Source: a virus. From it: a stretch of 31,927 bases of DNA. The notes under the pieces are model-generated. The model had not been told where the DNA came from. It worked only from the letters and a program-made list of their open reading frames with translations, and searched no databases. The stretch spans positions 1 to 31,927 of IMG/VR virus record IMGVR_UViG_3300042691_033222; one strand, written 5' to 3'. Numbering within the stretch: position 1 is the stretch's first letter; each line of letters starts with the position of its first letter. A program made the translations under genes and the position numbers. Shown here piece by piece: positions 15,737-25,051 of this stretch.

Positions 15737-16065
15737 TAGGTAATCTCCGACCCAAACACATTAACAGCAATGTTTGCAGTTGAGCAGTTTGCTCTTATGG
15801 TATCTCCTGCTCCCAAGGTCACACCAAGAGTCAACGCTAGACTATTTTGAGTACTCACAGCAATGTTGTTGGCAATCTGCTGACTGGCTGTCCAGGTAGC
15901 ATTACCTACATGCACAGACAATGACACGTTGCTTGTAGTGGCACCAAAATTTGCACAGGTAATCGTGCTGACCACTGCTTGGGTGTTAGCTGGCACGGTA
16001 TACACAGTGGTCAAAGTTGTTGCACTAGGGTTTGACTGTCCTAATATTTTATAGTTTGTTGGCAT
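15736..16065 (-). CDS. Small fibre-associated beta protein
   Basis: A 109-residue protein starting MPTNYKILGQSNPSATTLTT. The pattern of short hydrophobic strands with VVSTITCANFG, TSNVSLSVHVGNA and TLGAGDTIRANC is that of a small conserved protein found next to fibre genes in marine T4-like phages, from memory. It probably folds as a small beta sandwich. One base separates its ATG from the TAA of the giant fibre gene, so it is likely co-translated with it. Confidence 0.62.
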   Translation of the reverse strand: MPTNYKILGQSNPSATTLTTVYTVPANTQAVVSTITCANFGATTSNVSLSVHVGNATWTASQQIANNIAVSTQNSLALTLGVTLGAGDTIRANCSTANIAVNVFGSEIT

Positions 16066-16066
16066 T

Positions 16067-19000
16067 TTACATTCCTGCTAATAAAAATGGGTTGAGTATA
16101 CCAGCACCTGAAATGTTGCCAGTAATTGATACATTACTTACGGTCATTACAGAAGTATCAATAGAAATTGGGACACCTGTACTACCTGCTGCGTCTTGAT
16201 AGAACACACGGAAGCTATTTGCAGAGTTGACGTCAATATTCCAGGTTGAGTTGCCTTGCCCTGTAAGCCCTGAGACCCCTTTCCATCCTAGAACAACCTG
16301 TCCACCTTCTGGTGCCCCTGTGAAAGAATTTATTATGATGTTGTTGTTGGCGCTTACTAAACCAGTGGTGTAGATTCCATTGTCAGAAATCACCAAAACA
16401 TTTGCCGACGAACCAACATTTGCTGCGATGTTTCCGCTTGAAGTTGTGACTCTTAGGTTAGATGAGCCGCTGTTGATATTTGCTACGCTAGTAATCACAC
16501 CTGTGAGCAATGCGCCGTTACCAAAGATGTAGTTTCCTGTAACGTTGCCCGTAGCCGTTAATGCACCTGATGCGATAACATTGTTGGCATAGATATTGTT
16601 CCACTGTAGACTTGAACTACCAATGTCATAAGAAGCATTAGCTGCGGGCAACAAATTAGCACTAACGTTGCCAAAAGGATTACCGTTTTCAATACTGTAC
16701 ACAGAAGCCATCTGTGCCCACTGGCTACCAGATCCATCGTCAAAGTATAGATACAGAGTACCATCAACAACGTCAATCCATTGATCACCAATGCTGGGAT
16801 TAGGAGGTGCTGAAGCCCCAACTGTGAGTGTACCACCAGCTGCTAATCCATATTCAAACACCCCTAGATCGTATGCTGATGTCACTGCATCTGTGATCAA
16901 GCCATTGTCTGTGATGCTGGTGGTTCCTTGAGTAACCAAGCCGGCATCGCCACCTGCACCCCATAGTGTACCATCATTGGTGCTGCCAATGATACTGATC
17001 ACTATGTTACCAGTGACAGCATTGCCCAACATGTTGATACCGTTGCCACTTTGTAACTGTAGATTACCTGAGCTATTGCTGGCGATCAGTACTGCATTAC
17101 CTGTGCTGTTGCCTGTAACATTACCTTGTAAATTGATTATACTGTACACCGACGATGCTGTGGCGATGCCTGTCATGTTTACCGCATTACCAAAATAGTA
17201 ATTGGCAGTGATGTTACCGCTGGCCACAATACCCGATGTATCAATATTTCCTGTCACATTGGCGTTGGCAGCTTCAAGCATACCAACCTGAAAATTACCA
17301 TAACTGTTCACAGTGACCAGTTCATTGGTAATAGTAACATTGGTAGCTGCAATCAGTCGGTTGCCGCTGTTGTCATAGCCAACAAAGGCAGATTTTTCTG
17401 AGCCAGAGTAATACCAAAGCTGAGTTCCGCGATCTTTACCATCATCTACTGTGAGCGGCGTGTTATTAGCGCCACGTCCTAGGCCAATTATGGGATCTTC
17501 AACGTTTAGTTCAGTAACGTTTACATAGGTTGTGTTGCCAGATACTGTTAGGTTGCCACCAATCACAGCATCACCAGCAGTGACCAAATTGCCGCCTGTG
17601 ACATTGCCAGTGGCTGATACTGCGCCTGTGGTACTAATGTTTCCACCAGATAGGTTGCCAACCGCTGTGGCATTGCCTGTGGCCTCTAGTGTGGCCACAT
17701 TTGCCAAACCAGCTGTGGTAATGTTACCACCTGTAATGTTACCAGTGGCGTCAACTGCTCCTGTGGTGGTGATATTAGCTCCGCTGACATTGCCTGTGGC
17801 AATCACAGCAGCATTTGACAGCACATTTGCACCCGTTATATTACCATTGGCTGTGATGGCTGTGGTTGCACTCACAGCACCATTGGCAAAGAAGTTTAAT
17901 GCAGTAACATTGGCAGTGGCATTGATTGATCCACCTGTGGAAATATTACCAGCTGCCAAATTACCAGTAGCATCAACGTTGCCGCTGGTCACTAGATTTC
18001 CGCCTGACACATTGCCTGTGGCTAGAACCACACCAGTGGTGTTTAGATTACCACCGCTAACATTGCCAGTCGCAGATATTGTATTAGCTGTTACAGCATT
18101 TGATGCTGATACATTGTTGCCACTGACATTTGCGCTGGCCACTAGATTAGCAGCGTTTACACTGCCAGTTACATTGGCTTCTCCTGTGACATATAGACCT
18201 GTGTTGGCAAACACAGCCACATTGCTAGTGCCATCAATGTTGACTGTGGCATTGCCATTTGCAGACACAATTTTTACGTTGCTCGTACCATTTGCAATTA
18301 ATGTGGTGTCAATGCCAGTGAGCAGGGCACCGTTGCCAATAAAGTAGCTGGCATGCACGTTGCCAGTGACCACAACTTGTCCAGAAGAAATTAAGTTTGC
18401 ACCAGAAATATTAGCAGTGGCATTGATGTTGCCTAGACTGTTTACGTTGCCAGCACCTACATTGCCTGTGGCCTGTACTTCTTCAGTGGTTGAAATATTA
18501 CCGCTGACAATCAAAAATGACAGAGTACCAACTTGTGTAATGTTGCTTTGGACTCCGTCTGTGACTGTGTTAGCTGTGTTTGCATGACCAGTGATATCTA
18601 TACCATAGGTGCCAGACATTCTAGCACTTGGCACTGTGCCTGACGCTAGACTTGATGCATTTGCGTTACCAATGAATTCTGCTGCTGTGACTTTGTTGGT
18701 TACACCAAGGTTACCAGAAACATTGGCCCCGTCTGTAGTAATAGCAAACACATTGGCTACACCACCCACATTGGCAAGAATGTTACCGCCAGAGCTTTCA
18801 ATTCTTAGATTTGAAGAGCCATCGTTGATATTGGCCACACTGGTAATCACGCCAGTCAACAGAGCACCGTTGCCAAGAATATAGTTGCCGCTGACATTGC
18901 CCGATGCGGTGACATTAGCTATGGCATAAACATCAGTCCCTGATTCAATGTAGTTTGCATAGACATTGGCATTGGAAATCAAGTCATAAGAAGTTTCAAT

Positions 19001-22000
19001 TGCCCCGTTGGCTCTAAATATCCATGAATGCTGATTTCCTGCTTGTGTATTAGTCTCAATGTTCACGCCGGTATAATTCACATACAACCAGGCGTAGTCA
19101 TCATTACCAGCAGGATTCAAATTTGCAATATTGCTGGTCCAATACAACTGTGCATAATTGTTTGAATTGATGCTGACATATTGACCATCTGCCGGTGTGA
19201 TCCACAGTGGCGCAGACTCAGTTTTGATATTAGCAGTAACGTTATTACCAAGTATCAGACCTTGGTCAGTTATAGTAATGACATTAGCTGTGCCGTTGAC
19301 ATTGGCTTGAATGTTGCCGTTGGCAGTTTCAATTCTTACATTTGATGTGCCATTGTTTATGTTAGCAACTGATGTAATGATGCCTGTTAGATAGTAACCG
19401 TTGCCCAAGAAGTAATTGCCGCTGATGTTACCATTGGCTGTGAGATTACCACTCAAGGTCATGCCTTGAACATCAATGTTGCCTGTTAATGTTACTAGAT
19501 TGCTGGATTTATCAAACTGGAAAGCTGTGACTGAATTCGCAATACTGTCATCATTAAACACCACACCACGATTAGGACCTTGTACAGCAAGATTACCTGA
19601 AATGTTACCTATTAGGTTGCCAATAAAATATGGAGCAGTTACATTGCCTGTGGCATACACAGGCCCTGATACAGCAAATCCGTTACCATGTTGGAATCTA
19701 CCTATCTCATCACCGGTGTTTGCACCACCGGTTGAGAATATGATATCATTGTTTTCCAAGGTGCTGAGCACAAGATTACCGCCGCCGGTGGTGGTGTTTC
19801 CCGCAACATAAAGATAACCATCGTTAACACCCTGTAATGCAAACGCAGGCTGGTTATAACCAGAACTGTTGATACCCATGTCAATATAGGTATCGTTGTC
19901 AGTGCCATTGTCAGCAGTGGCTACAAAGTCTGTGCTGGCCGCGGATCCGTTGTCTTTGTTTTGTGCTACTAATTGTACATAATTGTTAGCACTGCCAGCA
20001 TATTGGAGGTTGGCATAGGCAGCACTAAAACTCAAATCTTGACCAACACGTACATTACCAATTGCACTTAGATTGCCTGAAATATTAGCAAATCCAGTTA
20101 CAGTGAGATTGCCAGTTGCCACAGTGCCCGCAATGTTGGCCAATCCATTGCTGTTAATGTTTCCACCTGTGATATTTCCTGTTGCGTTAATTGTTGTGGC
20201 TGCTAGAAAACTGTTGGCAGATATATTGTTGGCGGTGATGTTGCCATTGACAATCAAACTTGTACCAGTGGCTGCTCCAATATTGGGCGTTGTCAAATTT
20301 GCACTGGCCTTGACAACAATATTACCAGTGCCATCAAACGCTGTGGTATCGTTGTCTACCTTGGCTGTGATAATTGTGCCTGCTACATTTATGCCATTTC
20401 CACCAGTGTAAACCTGTGTGCTGCTAAACTGAGCAAATGCAATGTTGCTGGTACCAAAAGTAATTACACCGGTTGGCGAATCAACGATGTAGGCTGAGCC
20501 TTTGTTGACGTTACCTGATGACACATAGAAATAATCATTGATAGCAAGTGTATTAGCACTGGCTACCCCATAAGTATCAGTATCTGAACTACGAGTAATC
20601 ACTGTGGCGTTAGACCAAACATAGACACCGTTTAGTACCGCATTCGCTTCGTCTTTTACTAAGATTCTTGTGTTTGCTGTTTGTACATTTGCCGTATCAA
20701 TCAGGTTAAATGATCCGGTTGTGGTAATTGTAGCGCCTACTCCGTTACCTGCTCCGTTGGGCTGTGAATAGGTAATTGTGCCACCTGTGGTGGTAGCCAA
20801 GTTAGCAGTGGTAGCTGCTACTACTGCCTCGTGATATGAGATAGCAGTACTCACCAAGTTATCAACATAGATCTTGGTTGCTGCATCTTGATCTTGTATA
20901 GGATTTGCAACACTGTTAATATAGTTGTTATCTAAGACAATGTTGCCAGTGCCTCCTGGATTCAACTCAATGTTATTGTTGCCGCTTGTGGTAATTACAA
21001 TACCAGTAGAGCTGTTGATATTGGCTGTGACAATATTAGCAGCAATCACATTAGCGGTGGTGTTTATGTTACCAGTTGCAACAACTTGTCCACTGGTAAT
21101 TAGATTACCACCTGTGACATTGCCAGTAGCAACAACTTGCCCAGCAGTGTTTAAATTTCCGCCAGTGACATTACTGGTTGCTGTCACGGCACCACCAACT
21201 GTTAAATTGCTGGTTACATTGGCATAACCTGCCACATCAAGATTACCTTGGCCGTCTTTGCCAACTTGCAAATTATTCTCAATGCCTACACTGCCAATTT
21301 CACCGTTGTTGACCAATACAATAGCAGTGTCACCGTTTTGGCTGTAAATATAACCGCCATTAACAATGATGTTACCACTGATCAAACTAACATTACCTGG
21401 TTCAAACAACAAGCCAGTGGTAGTTCCGGTGGTTATTTTGTTGCCAAGAATCTCAACATTGGCAGCGGCAATGATGTTGTTGCCATAGATGTTGCCAGTG
21501 ACATTGGCTAAGCCGGCTGTGATCAAGTTACCACCAGTTATGTTACCTGTGGCTATTAGTTGTCCTGTGCTGCTGACATTGCCAGCATTGACATTGCCGC
21601 TAATATTAGCAGATGTAGCTGTGATTAGCTGTGTGGCAGATATGTTGTTGCCTGAAATATTAGCCGCACTTGTAATACTACCAGTAGCATCAATCAATCC
21701 AGCAGTGATTAAGTTGCCACCAGTAACATTGCCGGTAGCTGTGATCACGGCGTTTGAAACTAGATTTCCTCCAGTAACAGTGCCGTTGGCATTGATCAAC
21801 CCTGCTGTGGCAATATTACCGCCAGATAAGTTTCCTGTTACAGTTAAGGTTTGAGCAAAGGTCACAGGACCTGACACAGACATTGCACCAATGTTGGCGT
21901 TGCCTGCCCAGACATTTCTCCATTGGAAAGTGCTGGTTCCCAGTGTGTAGGTATTGCTGAATCTTGGATTTGCACTACCCCAAATAACCAAATTGTTTGT

Positions 22001-25000
22001 GGCAGGTGTAAGATTCAGGTCTGATCCACCAAGACTGCTGACATAACCAGTGATCAAGGTACCAGCAGCATTGGTCAAACTAATAGTAGGACCGGCTTTG
22101 TCAAACGTAAACAAAGCACTGCTTGATATTAGACCATTGTCATTGAACATGACCTGTCTATTTGCTCCTGCTGCAACAAAATTGCCAGATATGTTGGCAC
22201 TGCTTGTGATATTGCCTGTGGCTGACACTATGCCAGCCGTGATTAAATTGCCACCAGTGATGTTACTAGAGGCTGTGATCAAACCTGGTGTAGTGATATT
22301 ACCGCTGGCTATGTTGCCAGTAACATTTACATTGCTGGTGATGTTGCCTGTGAAACTTGTAGTACCGGTTACTGCTAGAGTACCAAGATTAGCAGTACCA
22401 GCGGTTGTGATATTTCCACCAATGATATTGCCAGACGCTGTGACCACATTGGACGATTTGTCAAAAGTAAACGCAGCACTACCTGCTAGAACATCGTTGT
22501 CATTGAACTGTATTTGGGTGTTCGCACCACCGGCATCAATGTTACCTTGGATATTTCCAATAAAGGTGTGCGCTGTAACATTACCAGTAAACGTGGCAGC
22601 AGTGGCTAGTACATTGTTAGCATTGACATTGCCGCTGGCTGTGACGTTTTCTGTGGTGACATTTTTAACAAAAGCGTTGCCAAAATAAGACGTAGCGTTA
22701 CCAATTGAACCAGTGGCATTGGTGCCAAAATTAACAATAGCCTGTGGTTGATTTCCAGTCACTGCCAGGCGGTATGCACCAGCTAGACCATTTTCGTTGT
22801 TGTAATTTAAAGTGAGATTTCTTGAGCCGTTTGGTCCCAATAGATATCCACTGCCGCCAATTTGCACACCACTCAAAGCATCATAGCCGGTATCAGGAAT
22901 CAGACTAATACTGCCATTGTTGGTTATACGAGAATTAGATCCTGTTCCTGTCCAGCCAAATTGAGCTGCTGTGATTACATTGCCGGCGCTGACGTTGCCT
23001 GTGGCTGTGGCAGTTTGAATTGATAGATTGCCTGCTTCAACGTTGCCAAAATTATTAACAGTGACTATCTCACCGGTGATTGATACATCTTTGGCCAACA
23101 GCAAGTTACCTGAACTGTTGTCATATCCAAAGAAAGCAGATTTCTCACTGCCAGAATAATACCAAAGCTGAGTGCCTCTATCTTTACCATCATTGTTGGT
23201 CAACGGAGTGTTGTTGACGCCTCGACCAAGAGCAATTATAGGATCTTCAACATTTAGGTCTTCAACGTTTACATAGACTAGATTGCCATTGACACTAAGA
23301 TTACCATCAATCTGTGCATCTGAAGTTACAGTTAGAATACCACCAACCAATAGGTTACCAGCTACATCAATTGAGTTGGCGGTGACCTTTCCTGTGGTGT
23401 TTATATTTGCGCCACTGACATTGCCAGTGGCCACAACCTGTCCTGTGGTGTTTATATTTCCGCCACTGACATTGCCTGTGGCTGATACCACACCTGTGGT
23501 GTTGATGTTTGCACCACTGATGTTGCTAGAACTAGTGATGGCACCCGTAGCAGCAACTTGACCTGGTGTACTGATGTTGCCGGCAGCAACATTGCCAGTG
23601 ATGTTTAGATTACTAGTGACATTTCCTGCGAAGCTTGAAGTATTGGCTACAATCAAAGTGCCAAGATTGGCAGTGCCAGCGGTAGTGATATTACCACCAG
23701 TGATGTTGCCTGTGGCTGATACAACACCCACGGTGTTAAGATTGCCACCAGTGATGTTACCTGTGGCTGATACAACACCCACGGTGTTTAAATTAGATCC
23801 TGTGACATTACCCAAAGCACTGACTAGACCAGTGGTGTTGATATTAGCGCCACTAACATTGCCTAGAGCACTTACAACTCCAGTGGTGTTAAAGTTGGCT
23901 CCGCCCACATTGCCTGAAGCTGATAGCACTCCAGCAGTGATCAAATTACCACCAGTGATGTTGCCAGTGACAGATGCCACGCCAGAGGCATTCAAAGACA
24001 CTGCTGATAGATTAGCAGATGCAATTAGATTGGCAGCTGATAGATTTCCAGACACAACTGCTGCATTGGTACTTTTGTCAAAGGTAAAACCATTGCTGCT
24101 GTTGGCCAAACCAGAATCATTAAACACCACACCTGTGTTGCTGCCAGGCACTGTGAGGTTGCCACTGATATTACCTGCGAAATTGCCTAGGAAATATGAA
24201 GCAGTGATATTGCCAGCAGCAGTGATGGTACTATCAGATACAGTGACATTGCCAGTTTTTAAAATGTTACCAGTGATATTGCCAGTGGCCAGCACAGTGA
24301 GTGATGACACTGTGTTACTTGCTGTTAAATTAGTGGTGTTAACTGTGACTGCATTAACGTTGCCAATGTTGGCAGTGCCATTGGCAGCTGAAATTGTACT
24401 GACTGTTAGCAGTGGAGTTGATACTAGACTTGACGCGGTAACAGTGTTAGCCTGAACATCAGTTGCCACCAAACTCTGTGACACATTGATATTGCCATTT
24501 AGATTTAGACCACTGGGAGTCACAGTAACTACATTGGTACCAGTGACTGTGAGAGTGATATTGCCGTTTACATTGGCAATGCTTAGATTGGTGTTTCCCC
24601 AGATCAATGCGCGAGGAGCTTCGGCAACAATACCTGTTAACAGACTACCATTACCAATAAAGTAGTTGCCAGTGATATTACCTACGCTATCAAATCCACC
24701 TGTGCCTAGATATAATGTGTTGTAACGTGCGCTGGGAGTGCCAAGATCATACACATTGTCCAGTCTTGGCATCACTGTGCTGTTGGTTTGTACTACCCCA
24801 ATTCCGCGAGGCGCAAGTATTATGTTGCCATTGAGCTGGGAAGTAGAAATCGTGTTGTTGGCAATCTGTATGTTGCTGCCAACAGGACCAGCCTGATAAA
24901 TTTCAGTGAAATTCTCGTTGGTCTTAATAAACGCAGTGCGTAATGGATCACCATCACCATTGTCTGGCTGCGATCCTACGTTGATTATTTGCTGTGCCAT
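16067..25000 (-). CDS. Giant repetitive tail fibre protein, 2977 residues
   Basis: The largest gene in the window. The first about 36 residues (INVGSQPDNGDGDPLRTAF, then NENFTEIYQ) are the N-terminal module common to fibre proteins of T4-like phages and probably attach it to the virion. Long stretches are tandem 17-residue repeats of the form SATGNVTGGNLNTTGVV, expected to form a long beta-solenoid or trimeric fibre shaft. Folded islands interrupt it: two copies of a YVNV..LNVEDPII.LGRG module (about residues 565-660 and 2485-2580), a segment around residues 1370-1570 with EAVVAATTANL, ILVKDEANAVLNGVYVW and FAQFSS, found in other phage fibres, and PSIGDQWIDVVDGTLYLYFDD near residue 2740. The AGGA site and GATAAATA late box precede the ATG. 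No cysteines or enzyme motifs were noticed. Confidence 0.9.
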   Translation of the reverse strand: MAQQIINVGSQPDNGDGDPLRTAFIKTNENFTEIYQAGPVGSNIQIANNTISTSQLNGNIILAPRGIGVVQTNSTVMPRLDNVYDLGTPSARYNTLYLGTGGFDSVGNITGNYFIGNGSLLTGIVAEAPRALIWGNTNLSIANVNGNITLTVTGTNVVTVTPSGLNLNGNINVSQSLVATDVQANTVTASSLVSTPLLTVSTISAANGTANIGNVNAVTVNTTNLTASNTVSSLTVLATGNITGNILKTGNVTVSDSTITAAGNITASYFLGNFAGNISGNLTVPGSNTGVVFNDSGLANSSNGFTFDKSTNAAVVSGNLSAANLIASANLSAVSLNASGVASVTGNITGGNLITAGVLSASGNVGGANFNTTGVVSALGNVSGANINTTGLVSALGNVTGSNLNTVGVVSATGNITGGNLNTVGVVSATGNITGGNITTAGTANLGTLIVANTSSFAGNVTSNLNITGNVAAGNISTPGQVAATGAITSSSNISGANINTTGVVSATGNVSGGNINTTGQVVATGNVSGANINTTGKVTANSIDVAGNLLVGGILTVTSDAQIDGNLSVNGNLVYVNVEDLNVEDPIIALGRGVNNTPLTNNDGKDRGTQLWYYSGSEKSAFFGYDNSSGNLLLAKDVSITGEIVTVNNFGNVEAGNLSIQTATATGNVSAGNVITAAQFGWTGTGSNSRITNNGSISLIPDTGYDALSGVQIGGSGYLLGPNGSRNLTLNYNNENGLAGAYRLAVTGNQPQAIVNFGTNATGSIGNATSYFGNAFVKNVTTENVTASGNVNANNVLATAATFTGNVTAHTFIGNIQGNIDAGGANTQIQFNDNDVLAGSAAFTFDKSSNVVTASGNIIGGNITTAGTANLGTLAVTGTTSFTGNITSNVNVTGNIASGNITTPGLITASSNITGGNLITAGIVSATGNITSSANISGNFVAAGANRQVMFNDNGLISSSALFTFDKAGPTISLTNAAGTLITGYVSSLGGSDLNLTPATNNLVIWGSANPRFSNTYTLGTSTFQWRNVWAGNANIGAMSVSGPVTFAQTLTVTGNLSGGNIATAGLINANGTVTGGNLVSNAVITATGNVTGGNLITAGLIDATGSITSAANISGNNISATQLITATSANISGNVNAGNVSSTGQLIATGNITGGNLITAGLANVTGNIYGNNIIAAANVEILGNKITTGTTTGLLFEPGNVSLISGNIIVNGGYIYSQNGDTAIVLVNNGEIGSVGIENNLQVGKDGQGNLDVAGYANVTSNLTVGGAVTATSNVTGGNLNTAGQVVATGNVTGGNLITSGQVVATGNINTTANVIAANIVTANINSSTGIVITTSGNNNIELNPGGTGNIVLDNNYINSVANPIQDQDAATKIYVDNLVSTAISYHEAVVAATTANLATTTGGTITYSQPNGAGNGVGATITTTGSFNLIDTANVQTANTRILVKDEANAVLNGVYVWSNATVITRSSDTDTYGVASANTLAINDYFYVSSGNVNKGSAYIVDSPTGVITFGTSNIAFAQFSSTQVYTGGNGINVAGTIITAKVDNDTTAFDGTGNIVVKASANLTTPNIGAATGTSLIVNGNITANNISANSFLAATTINATGNITGGNINSNGLANIAGTVATGNLTVTGFANISGNLSAIGNVRVGQDLSFSAAYANLQYAGSANNYVQLVAQNKDNGSAASTDFVATADNGTDNDTYIDMGINSSGYNQPAFALQGVNDGYLYVAGNTTTGGGNLVLSTLENNDIIFSTGGANTGDEIGRFQHGNGFAVSGPVYATGNVTAPYFIGNLIGNISGNLAVQGPNRGVVFNDDSIANSVTAFQFDKSSNLVTLTGNIDVQGMTLSGNLTANGNISGNYFLGNGYYLTGIITSVANINNGTSNVRIETANGNIQANVNGTANVITITDQGLILGNNVTANIKTESAPLWITPADGQYVSINSNNYAQLYWTSNIANLNPAGNDDYAWLYVNYTGVNIETNTQAGNQHSWIFRANGAIETSYDLISNANVYANYIESGTDVYAIANVTASGNVSGNYILGNGALLTGVITSVANINDGSSNLRIESSGGNILANVGGVANVFAITTDGANVSGNLGVTNKVTAAEFIGNANASSLASGTVPSARMSGTYGIDITGHANTANTVTDGVQSNITQVGTLSFLIVSGNISTTEEVQATGNVGAGNVNSLGNINATANISGANLISSGQVVVTGNVHASYFIGNGALLTGIDTTLIANGTSNVKIVSANGNATVNIDGTSNVAVFANTGLYVTGEANVTGSVNAANLVASANVSGNNVSASNAVTANTISATGNVSGGNLNTTGVVLATGNVSGGNLVTSGNVDATGNLAAGNISTGGSINATANVTALNFFANGAVSATTAITANGNITGANVLSNAAVIATGNVSGANITTTGAVDATGNITGGNITTAGLANVATLEATGNATAVGNLSGGNISTTGAVSATGNVTGGNLVTAGDAVIGGNLTVSGNTTYVNVTELNVEDPIIGLGRGANNTPLTVDDGKDRGTQLWYYSGSEKSAFVGYDNSGNRLIAATNVTITNELVTVNSYGNFQVGMLEAANANVTGNIDTSGIVASGNITANYYFGNAVNMTGIATASSVYSIINLQGNVTGNSTGNAVLIASNSSGNLQLQSGNGINMLGNAVTGNIVISIIGSTNDGTLWGAGGDAGLVTQGTTSITDNGLITDAVTSAYDLGVFEYGLAAGGTLTVGASAPPNPSIGDQWIDVVDGTLYLYFDDGSGSQWAQMASVYSIENGNPFGNVSANLLPAANASYDIGSSSLQWNNIYANNVIASGALTATGNVTGNYIFGNGALLTGVITSVANINSGSSNLRVTTSSGNIAANVGSSANVLVISDNGIYTTGLVSANNNIIINSFTGAPEGGQVVLGWKGVSGLTGQGNSTWNIDVNSANSFRVFYQDAAGSTGVPISIDTSVMTVSNVSITGNISGAGILNPFLLAGM
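23702..23803 (-). repeat. Two near-identical 51-base tandem units
   Basis: Units at 23702-23752 and 23753-23803 differ at only a few positions and encode consecutive 17-residue fibre repeats. They are the most alike of many 51-base-period units in the giant gene, most others having diverged. This shows the period at DNA level and suggests recent duplication or gene conversion. Confidence 0.8.
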
Positions 25001-25023
25001 CTCTGTCCTAGTTCCCGATTTAA

Positions 25024-25031
25024 TATTTATC
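25024..25031 (-). promoter_or_regulatory. Late promoter box for the giant fibre gene
   Basis: GATAAATA on the minus strand, followed by an AGGA ribosome binding site and the ATG at 25000. It sits in the 51-base gap after the protease stop, one of the few gaps in the cluster. Confidence 0.62.
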
Positions 25032-25051
25032 GTGAACAGAGATTTGGCATT

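Noticed and set aside
7370-16065. Diversity-generating retroelement suggested by the Mtd_N-like fibre start
   Set aside because: No reverse transcriptase and no template/variable repeat pair was seen; Mtd_N-like starts are common in fibres without such elements. The full genome was not available.
16977-24455. Long plus-strand reading frames rich in P, L, V and T opposite the giant fibre gene
   Set aside because: They mirror the 51-base repeats of the minus-strand gene, have a repetitive LPPVTLPVA pattern, lack ribosome binding sites and are antisense shadows.
16067-25000. Regular repeats as a possible CRISPR array
   Set aside because: The repeats are 51 bases in phase with the reading frame, coding, divergent, and without unique spacers.
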